Below are positions 1 to 6,153 of a stretch of DNA of 7,891 nt, in pieces. Source of the stretch: Nitrospinota bacterium (GTDB lineage: Bacteria; Tectomicrobia; Entotheonellia; J063); assembly GCA_003696125.1 (NCBI GenBank), contig RFHZ01000228.1, positions 1-7,891 of the forward strand, given 5' to 3'. The notes under the pieces were generated by a model. It saw only the letters and a list, made by a program, of their open reading frames with translations. It was not told where the DNA came from and searched no databases. Numbering within the stretch: the first letter of the stretch is position 1; every line of letters starts with the position of its first letter. The position numbers and the translations under genes are program-made.

Positions 1-701
<701 letters not shown>

Positions 702-809
702 TCACCCTCGACCACCAGCAAGCGAGAGCCCAACACCGATCCCGCCTCGGGCAGCGAGAGCCGAGCGCTAACCTCTGCTGACTGCCTGTCTCCTACTCCA
801 CCTTTCCAC

Positions 810-1313
810 TCACAAGGCCTTGTGCCCCCGGGCCATCGCGATCCGTCCGGTCCGCGCAATCTCCAGAATGCCAAAGGGACGCATCAGATCGATGAAGGCG
901 ACGATTTTATCCTCATCCCCGGTCACTTCGATGGTATAACTGCGTGGACTGACGTCGACGATGCTCCCGCGAAAGATATCGACCAGCCGCATGATCTCGG
1001 CTTTTTGCTCTGCATCAGCCTTCACTTTAAGCAGCACCAGTTCCCGGTCCACGAATTTCTCTGTGCTCAGATCGACCACCTTGATCACATCGATCAGGCG
1101 GTTGAGGTGCTTGTTGATCTGCTCCATGATCTTGGCGTCCCCGCTGGTGACAATGGTCATACGGGAGACGGTAGGATCGTCTGTCTCTGCCACGGTCAGG
1201 CTCTCGATATTAAATCCCCGTCCGCTAAAGAGCCCGGCCACGCGGGCCAGCACACCGGGTTTGTTCTCTACCAGAACGGAAATCGTATGTGTCGTGTGAT
1301 TGCCACCACCCAT
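810..1313 (-). CDS. ilvN: Acetolactate synthase small (regulatory) subunit
   Basis: This is the regulatory subunit of acetolactate synthase; it activates the catalytic subunit and mediates feedback inhibition by valine. The 167 residues match the family's usual length. An ACT domain spans roughly residues 9-83 ([20 protein letters not shown]), and the C-terminal domain roughly 88-165 ([10 protein letters not shown], then the [10 protein letters not shown] segment). N17, G20 and N35 align with N11, G14 and N29 of E. coli IlvH, residues known to matter for valine binding, so valine sensitivity is expected (inference). The ATG at 1313 is the only reasonable start, because an in-frame TAG lies two codons upstream; the Shine-Dalgarno is weak (GCGGGA). 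It follows ilvB after 118 bases, an unusually long spacer for this pair, filled with the hairpin and repeat listed separately. The name ilvH is equally used for this family. Confidence 0.96.
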   Translation of the reverse strand: MGGGNHTTHTISVLVENKPGVLARVAGLFSGRGFNIESLTVAETDDPTVSRMTIVTSGDAKIMEQINKHLNRLIDVIKVVDLSTEKFVDRELVLLKVKADAEQKAEIMRLVDIFRGSIVDVSPRSYTIEVTGDEDKIVAFIDLMRPFGILEIARTGRIAMARGHKAL

Positions 1314-1338
1314 AGGCTATCCCGCACTTTACCGTCCA

Positions 1339-1380
1339 GCCGAAATTCTCCCTCATCCCCTGATGAGGAGGGACGTCGGC
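1339..1380 (-). repeat. Two-tier hairpin in ilvB-ilvN spacer
   Basis: An inner perfect 7-bp stem (1351-1357 CCTCATC with 1362-1368 GATGAGG) encloses a 4-base loop. Outside it, 1339-1343 GCCGA pairs with 1376-1380 TCGGC across a symmetric 7/7-base internal loop. There is no U-run after it in the direction of transcription, so it is not a canonical terminator. It could protect or expose the ilvN start region or be a processing site; that role is inference. Confidence 0.5.
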
Positions 1381-1396
1381 CTGAACCGGGAAACTT

Positions 1397-1431
1397 CTCT
1401 CCTCTGTGTCCTCTGTGCCCCCGTGGTAAAA
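1397..1431. repeat. 9-nt-period intergenic repeat after ilvB
   Basis: On the plus strand three successive 9-mers are CCTCTGTGT (1401-1409), CCTCTGTGC (1410-1418) and CCCCGTGGT (1419-1427), preceded by a degenerate unit. Read on the coding strand this is an ACCAC head followed by CACAGAGG units. It starts immediately after the ilvB stop codon. From memory, it resembles ACCAC(R)AG-type periodic repeats scattered in intergenic DNA of several environmental bacteria; I could not search for it. It is not long enough to encode anything in itself. Confidence 0.45.
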
Positions 1432-3120
1432 CTAGGCCAGGAGCATCTCCCGGATAGGGGCACCGGCCGGCACCATGGGGAACACGTTCTCATCCGGATC
1501 AACCACGAAATCGATGATCACCGGCCCTTTGGTGTTCAGCGCCCTTTCGATGACCGGTCCGACCTCTTCCGGTCGCTCGGCGCGGAGACCGGTGACCTTA
1601 TAAGCCTCTGCCACCTTGACCAGATCGGGCAGTGGACCCATGTAACTATGCGAGTAACGTTTATTATAGAAGATCTCCTGCCACTGCCGTACCATCCCCA
1701 GGTAGTAGTTGTTCATGACCGCAATCTTGACCGGGAGCTGGTATTGAGCAACGGTAGCCAGTTCCTGGATATTCATCTGAAAGCTGGCATCTCCATCGAT
1801 ACCGAGTACCAGGCGCTGGGGAAAAGCGGCCTGGGCCCCCATGGCCGCCGGCAGGCAATAGCCCATGGTCCCCAGCCCCCCTGAGGTGAGCCAGGTACGC
1901 GGTTGGGTAAAGGTCAGGTACTGGGCGGCCCACATCTGGTGCTGCCCGACCCCGGTGGCGACGATCGCGTTCTTCCCCTGGATATAGGAGTCGATCTGCT
2001 CGATCACGTACTGCGGCTTAATCACATCGTCACGTTGCAGATAGGTCAGGGGATAGGTACGCTCCCATTCGGCAATCAGTTCCAGCCATTCCCGGTGATC
2101 GGCGGCCCAATCCTTTTCCACCTCCCGCAACAGGCGGTTCATGCTGCCGAGCACGGTCTTGACATCCCCCACGATCGGGATGTGGGCGGTCACATTCTTT
2201 CCGATACAGCTCGGATCGATATCGATATGGATGATCTTGGCCTTGGGGGCAAACTCGTCGAGCTTGCCGGTCACGCGATCATCAAAGCGGGCCCCGATAG
2301 CCACGATCAGATCCGCCTCGCACATCGACATGTTGGCCCGGTAGGTCCCATGCATCCCGAGCATGCCCAAGAAGAGGGGATGATTGGTGGGGAATCCTCC
2401 CAGCCCCATCAGGGTGGTGGTGGTGGGAGTGACCGTGATTTCTGCCAGCTCCCGCAACTCGGCCGCTCCTCCGGAGGAGATGACCCCCCCACCGGCGTAG
2501 AGCACCGGTCGCTTGGCGGCGGCAAGGGCATCCACCGCCTTGCGGATCTGTCCTGGATGCCCGACATAGGTCGGATTATAGCCCCGGATCTTTATCTCTT
2601 CCGGATAGAGAAATTCGGTCTCGTCCATGAGCACGTCTTTGGGCAGATCGATCAACACCGGCCCCGGTTTGCCGGTGCGGGCGATATAGAAGGCTTCGCG
2701 GATGGTCTGGGCCATCTTCTCTACCCGCCGCACCATATCGCTATGCTTGACACAGGGGAAGGTGATCCCCAAGATATCCGCTTCCTGGAAGGCATCGTCG
2801 CCGATCATGCCGGTCGGGACCTGGCCGGTAAAGACCACCACCGGGATGGAATCCATGTTTGCGGTAGCCAGCCCGGTCACACAGTTGGTCGCTCCCGGTC
2901 CAGAAGTCACCAGGCAGACCCCGGGTTTACCGGTGGCGCGGGCATACCCGTCTGCCGCGTGTACCGCGGCCTGTTCGTGTCGTGTCAGTATGTGTCGGAT
3001 CGGGGCATCGTAGAGGGCGTCGTAGATCTTCAATACCGCCCCTCCTGGATGGCCAAAGATCGTATCCACGCCTTCGCGGAGCAGACACTCCACAAAGATC
3101 TCTGCCCCTGTCTTCCTCAA
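1432..3120 (-). CDS. ilvB: Acetolactate synthase large (catalytic) subunit
   Basis: This is a thiamine diphosphate enzyme that condenses two pyruvates to acetolactate, or pyruvate with 2-oxobutyrate, as the first common step to valine, leucine and isoleucine. The 562 residues are full length. The catalytic glutamate is E49 in [17 protein letters not shown]. The FAD/central domain contains [12 protein letters not shown] (252-263) and FDDR (279-282). The diphosphate-binding motif runs from GDASF (443-447) to NN (470-471), followed by LGMVRQWQE (474-482), typical of true acetolactate synthases rather than other ThDP enzymes. The start is TTG at 3120-3118: translation from there gives the canonical N-terminus ([12 protein letters not shown]), and a strong AAGGAGGT (3133-3126) sits 5 bases upstream. 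It is the first gene of the ilvB-ilvN-ilvC unit and lies behind a good promoter and a G-rich leader. The symbol ilvI is an alternative name. Confidence 0.97.
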   Translation of the reverse strand: MRKTGAEIFVECLLREGVDTIFGHPGGAVLKIYDALYDAPIRHILTRHEQAAVHAADGYARATGKPGVCLVTSGPGATNCVTGLATANMDSIPVVVFTGQVPTGMIGDDAFQEADILGITFPCVKHSDMVRRVEKMAQTIREAFYIARTGKPGPVLIDLPKDVLMDETEFLYPEEIKIRGYNPTYVGHPGQIRKAVDALAAAKRPVLYAGGGVISSGGAAELRELAEITVTPTTTTLMGLGGFPTNHPLFLGMLGMHGTYRANMSMCEADLIVAIGARFDDRVTGKLDEFAPKAKIIHIDIDPSCIGKNVTAHIPIVGDVKTVLGSMNRLLREVEKDWAADHREWLELIAEWERTYPLTYLQRDDVIKPQYVIEQIDSYIQGKNAIVATGVGQHQMWAAQYLTFTQPRTWLTSGGLGTMGYCLPAAMGAQAAFPQRLVLGIDGDASFQMNIQELATVAQYQLPVKIAVMNNYYLGMVRQWQEIFYNKRYSHSYMGPLPDLVKVAEAYKVTGLRAERPEEVGPVIERALNTKGPVIIDFVVDPDENVFPMVPAGAPIREMLLA

Positions 3121-3125
3121 GGTAG

Positions 3126-3133
3126 ACCTCCTT
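3126..3133 (-). promoter_or_regulatory. Strong ribosome-binding site of ilvB
   Basis: AAGGAGGT on the minus strand is fully complementary to the usual 16S rRNA 3' end and ends 5 bases before the TTG codon at 3120. No ATG or GTG in the correct frame fits this spacing, so the site decides in favour of the TTG start. Confidence 0.8.
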
Positions 3134-3174
3134 ATCCCTGTCCAGAATCCTTGATCCAGATATATCTAAGTCTT

Positions 3175-3215
3175 CCCCCTCTCCTACCCCCTGTCCCTCC
3201 CTTGAGTCTCTCCCC
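3175..3215 (-). promoter_or_regulatory. G-rich ilvB leader with G-quadruplex motif
   Basis: In the coding (RNA) sense this stretch has five G-runs: GGGG (3215-3212), GGG (3201-3199), GGG (3197-3195), GGGGG (3191-3187) and GGGGG (3179-3175). The last four are separated by loops of 1, 3 and 7 bases and so meet the classical G3+ N1-7 quadruplex rule. It lies between the predicted transcription start (about 3223) and the ribosome-binding site (3133). I see no leader peptide with branched-chain codons: the only in-frame reading, from a TTG at 3220, runs without stop past the ilvB start. I recognise no T-box. Function is unknown. Confidence 0.5.
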
Positions 3216-3229
3216 TTCAAATTGTGCTG

Positions 3230-3258
3230 AGTCTAGCAAAATCCGGGACGGAAGTCAA
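3230..3258 (-). promoter_or_regulatory. Sigma70-type promoter of ilvB
   Basis: On the minus strand a TTGACT -35 hexamer (3258-3253, 5/6 match to consensus) is followed by a 17-base spacer and a TAGACT -10 (3235-3230, 4/6). TG stands directly at the extended -10 position (TGC just before the hexamer). It lies just past the stop of the DUF465 gene, so the ilv genes probably have their own transcript. The predicted start near 3223 gives a leader of about 100 bases. This is prediction only, but spacing and motif quality are good. Confidence 0.65.
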
Positions 3259-3268
3259 GGAGAATCTT

Positions 3269-3505
3269 TCAGGTCGGCTGTCTGCTCGCCTTATACTGCC
3301 GGAGGATGGCGGCCATTCGATCCTTACCCAGGAGCTTGAGCTTCTGAATCCGCTTCTTCTCTATCTCCTGCTCGCTGGTGAGATAGCGTAGCTTGTTAAA
3401 GGCCTCCAACTGCTCCTCATAGGCCTGGTGCTCCCTCCAGAGGCGGTTAAACTCTTCGTTCTCTCGCCTGAGTTGCTCAATCAAGATCGGGTCTTCATCT
3501 TTCAT
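3269..3505 (-). CDS. DUF465 family small coiled-coil protein
   Basis: This 78-residue, highly charged, helical protein matches the DUF465 (YdcH-like) pattern: an N-terminal helix (residues 7-40, LIEQLRRENEEFNRLWREHQ then a YEEQLEAFNKL stretch), a conserved LTSEQEIEKKRIQKLKL block (42-58), and a closing GKDRMAAIL (60-68). The biochemical role of the family is unknown. There is no signal peptide or membrane segment, so it is probably cytoplasmic. The ATG at 3505 has a strong GAGGAGGT site (3519-3512) six bases upstream, and that site overlaps the TGA stop of tsaB (3520-3518), so the two genes are probably cotranscribed and translationally coupled. It is followed after about 10 bases by the ilvB promoter region. 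Family assignment is fairly sure; function is not known. Confidence 0.85.
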   Translation of the reverse strand: MKDEDPILIEQLRRENEEFNRLWREHQAYEEQLEAFNKLRYLTSEQEIEKKRIQKLKLLGKDRMAAILRQYKASRQPT

Positions 3506-3517
3506 GTCTATACCTCC

Positions 3518-4264
3518 TCACTTCTTCTGGCGATGTTTCTGAGATTGTAGTTCGGCTTCGGAAGGCCGAATATAGTGCAGGGCAAAGGGAGAGCCCTCCT
3601 TGTCCACCTCTTGCGAGGAACGGTCCCAGGCAAGCCGCGCCACCATGTCCGCACACCCGGTTCGGGCCGAACGAAAGGCGAAAAGCGCTTTCTCTCCCAG
3701 GATCGTCTGCAGGAGTGAGCGATACACCTCTGCCCCTTCCCCGACAAAGAGGGTGGGACGCCGAATCTGGGCACAGAGTTCTTGGGGAGGGATGGCCATA
3801 TCGGCCGTGCTTCGAACCATACGTCCCTGCTCCACGGTGAAGATGGCCGCATAGACCTCCCCTTTGCGGGCATCCAGCAGAGGACAGACCGGCAAAGGCG
3901 CAGGGTTTCCTGGCGAGACAAGAGCAGACCCCTCCAGGGGGAGAGCAGAGAAGAGATAGGCTGATCCCAAAGCTTCCAGCGTATTGATGCCGATGACCGG
4001 TCGAGGCAGGCCGACCGCCAGGCCCTCCACCGTGGCCATGCCGATACGGAGGCCGGTAAAGGAGCCGGGACCATGCGTGATGGCAAACGCATCCAGATCA
4101 TCTAAGGAGAGGGAGAGGAGCGTCAGGAGGTGATGAATGGCGGATAAGAGCTGGCGTGTATGCGAGAGGTGTCGGGAGAGGGAGAGCATGCCTTGCAGGG
4201 TATCTCCTTCGGTGACGGCTACCCCACAGGTCTTGGTGGCGGTATCGATTCCTAAGATGCGCAT
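3518..4264 (-). CDS. tsaB: tRNA threonylcarbamoyladenosine biosynthesis protein TsaB
   Basis: TsaB is the ASKHA-fold partner of TsaD and TsaE in making t6A37 on tRNAs that read ANN codons; it acts as a scaffold in the cytoplasm. The 248 residues fit the family. The N-terminal MRILGIDTAT (1-10) is the phosphate-1-like strand. The hallmark HGPGSFTGLRIGMATVEGLA is at 64-83, INTLEALGSA at 93-102, DARKGEVYAA at 131-140, and a C-terminal YIRPSEAE at 231-238. It lacks the metal-binding histidines of TsaD, as expected. The ATG at 4264 is the sole start, because an in-frame TAA lies five codons upstream; GGGGAG directly abuts the ATG, too close for a normal Shine-Dalgarno. It follows atpE after 95 bases containing an inverted repeat. 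The partner rimI, often next door, is absent; a DUF465 gene follows instead. Confidence 0.95.
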   Translation of the reverse strand: MRILGIDTATKTCGVAVTEGDTLQGMLSLSRHLSHTRQLLSAIHHLLTLLSLSLDDLDAFAITHGPGSFTGLRIGMATVEGLAVGLPRPVIGINTLEALGSAYLFSALPLEGSALVSPGNPAPLPVCPLLDARKGEVYAAIFTVEQGRMVRSTADMAIPPQELCAQIRRPTLFVGEGAEVYRSLLQTILGEKALFAFRSARTGCADMVARLAWDRSSQEVDKEGSPFALHYIRPSEAELQSQKHRQKK

Positions 4265-4283
4265 CTCCCCAGGTCTTTACAGG

Positions 4284-4349
4284 TGAGCGTCCAGTGTCCC
4301 CGGCCAGCGATCAGGGCAGACAGATGGACCTGAAGACGCTGGACGCTCA
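4284..4349. repeat. 15-bp inverted repeat between atpE and tsaB
   Basis: The left arm TGAGCGTCCAGTGTC (4284-4298) and right arm GACGCTGGACGCTCA (4335-4349) are complementary in 14 of 15 positions, the remaining one being compatible with G-U pairing in one transcript sense. The arms are built of 7-mer units (GACGCTG then GACGCTC). The 36-base loop contains a further 5-bp stem on the minus strand (TCAGG/CCTGA, 4333-4329 with 4313-4309). It begins 10 bases after the atpE stop. No U-run follows on either strand, so it is not a textbook intrinsic terminator; it may be a transcript-end stabiliser or a copy of a dispersed palindromic element. Confidence 0.6.
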
Positions 4350-4359
4350 GGCAAACTCC

Positions 4360-4710
4360 TTACAAGAGGCTAAACGGATCGGCAAAGAGGAGAATCAACG
4401 AAACGACCAGCACATAGATGACCAGTGATTCGATGAGCGCTAATCCGATGATCATGGCGGTAGTAATCGTGCCCGAGGCTCCTGGGTTACGGGCAATCCC
4501 TTCCAGGGCACTCCGGATACCGCGCGACTGGGAAAAGGCACCGGCAGCGGCGGCCAGGGCAAGACCGATAGAGGTCACAATCGCCGTAATACTGAAATAG
4601 CGCAACTTCGCTTCATCTACTGCCTTCCCTTCCGTTTCGGCAGCCAAGGCTACGGATACCCCTACCACCACCAACACAGCCGCGAGAACAAAGACCCATT
4701 TGTGGAACAT
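4360..4710 (-). CDS. atpE: F0 ATP synthase subunit c with N-terminal signal-like segment
   Basis: Subunit c forms the rotating membrane ring that carries ions through F0. I use ATG 4710: GGAGG at 4722-4718 is 7 bases upstream, better than the TTG one codon before it. This gives 116 residues, longer than the usual 75-90. The extra part is a signal-peptide-like N-terminus (MFHKW, a hydrophobic core to about residue 20, an ALAAE cleavage-like site near 23-24, then a charged stretch). The hairpin follows: helix 1 about 39-62, the polar loop ARNPGASG (73-80) with the R-N-P typical of the family, and helix 2 about 83-109 with the ion-binding glutamate E94 in GLALIESLVIY. Q61, E94, S95 and Y99 align with Na+-site residues Q32, E65, S66 and Y70 of Ilyobacter, but L96 replaces T67. 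It is the last F0 gene here, 71 bases after atpB. Confidence 0.95.
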   Translation of the reverse strand: MFHKWVFVLAAVLVVVGVSVALAAETEGKAVDEAKLRYFSITAIVTSIGLALAAAAGAFSQSRGIRSALEGIARNPGASGTITTAMIIGLALIESLVIYVLVVSLILLFADPFSLL

Positions 4711-4781
4711 CAACTTCCCTCCTTTCTGTTGTGTTAATACGCTACGACGTTAAACCACCCACTTTACGACCGCTTTGCCTC

Positions 4782-5468
4782 TTAATGTGCCTCCTCTTCT
4801 GCTCCGGCGATGTAAATCATAGAGAGCAAGCAGAAGACGAAAGTCTGGATAAAGGAGCCGAAGATGGCAAAGAACATCATCGGCAACGGCACAATAAAAG
4901 GAATCAAAAAGGCCAGGATCATGATCACCAGGTCCTCCCCGCTGATATTCCCGAAGAGTCGCACGGACAGGGAAAGGGGACGGGCAAAGTGTCCGATCAA
5001 CTCGATCGGCACCATGAGGGGAGCCAGCCACCAGATCGGGCCGGTAAAGTGCTTGATGTAGGCCACTCCATGCCGCTTAAACCCGATGTAGTGGTAATAG
5101 ATAAAGATGGTCAGGGCATAGGCCAGGGTCGTGTTATAGTTGCTCGTGGGAGACATGAATCCCGGCAGCAGACCCAGCAGGTTACAGAGGAGGATCAAAA
5201 AGGCCGCACTCCCGATAATAGGGAGATGGTCCCTGGCATGATGTCCCATCACCCCCTCCATAAACTCGAGCAGCCCCTGTACACACATCTCGGCAAAGTT
5301 CTGGATTCCCCGGGGGATCGTCTGCAGGCTCCGACCGATCCTCCACCCCAAGAGGGCTAAAATGACCACGACGGTTAACGCATAGATCACCTGGGGATCA
5401 TGACTTAAGGCCGGAAAGATCTTGGCGACAAGCAGATTCAGATAAAAGAGTGGTTCTAACTTCTCCAC
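4782..5468 (-). CDS. atpB: F0 ATP synthase subunit a
   Basis: Subunit a is the membrane stator that provides the two half-channels for ion passage next to the c ring. The 228 residues are within the family's range. Several hydrophobic helices are seen (about 27-44, 85-103, 115-130, 145-160, 180-200, 204-223). The hallmark segment PIELIGHFARPLSLSVRLFGN (154-174) contains the essential arginine R170, equivalent to R210 of E. coli, and E178 follows in GNISGEDL. NLLGLLPG (96-103) is also typical. The start is GTG 5468, preceded by GGAGG at 5478-5474 with a 5-base gap. It overlaps the end of atpI by 13 bases, which implies translational coupling. Short and otherwise normal; identity is very secure. 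Confidence 0.97.
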   Translation of the reverse strand: MEKLEPLFYLNLLVAKIFPALSHDPQVIYALTVVVILALLGWRIGRSLQTIPRGIQNFAEMCVQGLLEFMEGVMGHHARDHLPIIGSAAFLILLCNLLGLLPGFMSPTSNYNTTLAYALTIFIYYHYIGFKRHGVAYIKHFTGPIWWLAPLMVPIELIGHFARPLSLSVRLFGNISGEDLVIMILAFLIPFIVPLPMMFFAIFGSFIQTFVFCLLSMIYIAGAEEEAH

Positions 5469-5848
5469 ATGCTCCTCCCTTTACGCGTTACCGTTTGTCG
5501 TATCCCTGCTCCGATGATCGCCACCACAATGATGGACAGGCCGAGTAAGAAAAAGAGCAGATCCACGAGTTGATATTTAATGATGTAGAAGAACAGCACG
5601 GTGATGAGCAGGTACTTGCCCAGGTACCCGAGAGCGCTCACCACCTCGATCCGCCTCCACTGCTGCCATCTCCGGGTAAAGAGCCGCTCCCAGAAGGCCC
5701 GCATCCAGCGAAAGTTGAGCAGAGAGAAGAGCCCCCCCACCACCATCCCCCCTACCTGCGACATCCCCACAGGTAAAGTGATGAGGGTGGAGAGGATCAA
5801 CAGCCCCCACCCCAGCCGCTCGATCTGTCTGCTCAACTCCTGCTCCAC
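5456..5848 (-). CDS. atpI: ATP synthase subunit I (AtpI), c-ring assembly factor
   Basis: AtpI proteins are small membrane proteins that assist assembly of the c ring. The 130 residues contain four predicted membrane helices at about 12-27, 30-46, 73-91 and 94-115, with the family's loop GGLFSLLNFRWMR (38-50) followed by a basic cytoplasmic stretch (RRWQQWRR). The C-terminus is basic. The start is GTG at 5848, with purine-rich AGGAAGAGGGG just upstream, and it lies 12 bases after the atpZ stop; its end overlaps the atpB start. Sequence conservation in this family is low, so the assignment rests on hydropathy, the SLLNFR motif and position between atpZ and atpB. Confidence 0.85.
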   Translation of the reverse strand: MEQELSRQIERLGWGLLILSTLITLPVGMSQVGGMVVGGLFSLLNFRWMRAFWERLFTRRWQQWRRIEVVSALGYLGKYLLITVLFFYIIKYQLVDLLFFLLGLSIIVVAIIGAGIRQTVTRKGRSMWRS

Positions 5849-5860
5849 ACCCCTCTTCCT

Positions 5861-6094
5861 CTACTGGTGCTTCCTTGCGCTTCTGACCTCGCGAAAGAGA
5901 TTCAGAAACCCGGCACAGATGCCGAACAGAAGGAAGAGGAGCGAGAGCCACGGGCCGGTCTGTAATTTCTGATCCAGCCAGTACCCGATGCCAAACCCGA
6001 TCATGGTGGAGAGGACCAACTGAATCCCCACGATGCTGAGCTTGCCAAATTGCCTCAGCATCTGTGTCCATACGACTCTCTGTTCAGGCTCCAT
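5861..6094 (-). CDS. atpZ: AtpZ (AtpQ), small F0-associated membrane protein
   Basis: This 77-residue protein has two membrane helices (about 20-40 and 48-67) joined by the short loop DQKLQTGP, matching AtpZ: GFGIGYWLD (33-41) and a glycine-containing second helix ending FGICAGFLNLFREV (57-70). AtpZ works with AtpI and has been linked to Mg2+/Ca2+ handling and c-ring stability in alkaliphilic Bacillus; its general role is less clear. The ATG at 6094 has GAGGTGG (6108-6102) seven bases upstream. It opens the F0 cluster 59 bases after the cytochrome gene, with atpI following after 12 bases. I assign it by length, hydropathy and context. Confidence 0.85.
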   Translation of the reverse strand: MEPEQRVVWTQMLRQFGKLSIVGIQLVLSTMIGFGIGYWLDQKLQTGPWLSLLFLLFGICAGFLNLFREVRSARKHQ

Positions 6095-6122
6095 CTCCGG
6101 ACCACCTCTGTCTGTCCCTCCC

Positions 6123-6138
6123 CCCTGGCTCCCCAGGG
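6123..6138. repeat. Short perfect hairpin upstream of atpZ
   Basis: CCCTGG (6123-6128) and CCAGGG (6133-6138) form a perfect 6-bp GC-rich stem with a 4-base loop in the cytochrome-atpZ spacer. No U-run follows, so it is not a standard terminator. I see no clear promoter in the 59-base spacer, so atpZ may be read through from the cytochrome gene. Confidence 0.35.
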
Positions 6139-6153
6139 CAGGAGGCGTGACGA

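Noticed and set aside
822-1457. Plus-strand open frame of 211 codons
   Set aside because: It is antisense to ilvN, which has a clear ACT-domain product, and it shows no family features.
3121-3223. Attenuator leader peptide or T-box before ilvB
   Set aside because: No short open frame with Leu/Ile/Val codon runs and its own stop is present, the leader is too short for a T-box, and no terminator with a U-run is seen.
1903-3339. Long open frame (478 codons) on the plus strand
   Set aside because: It lies antisense to ilvB and its leader, has low-complexity content and no recognisable domain; it is a by-product of ilvB codon bias.
3508-4101. Minus-strand open frame of 197 codons
   Set aside because: It is an out-of-frame overlap of tsaB, and only the tsaB frame has conserved motifs.
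4711-4713. TTG as start of atpE
   Set aside because: It would be only 4 bases from GGAGG, while the adjacent ATG at 4710 has the better 7-base spacing.
4731-5360. Plus-strand open frame of 209 codons
   Set aside because: It is antisense to atpB; the product is His/Gln/Asp-rich without membrane segments or motifs.
5577-6071. Minus-strand open frame of 164 codons
   Set aside because: It is an out-of-frame overlap across atpZ and atpI; the two real frames show the expected membrane helices and motifs.
6123-6138. Intrinsic terminator between the cytochrome gene and atpZ
   Set aside because: The 6-bp hairpin is not followed by a U-run in either direction.
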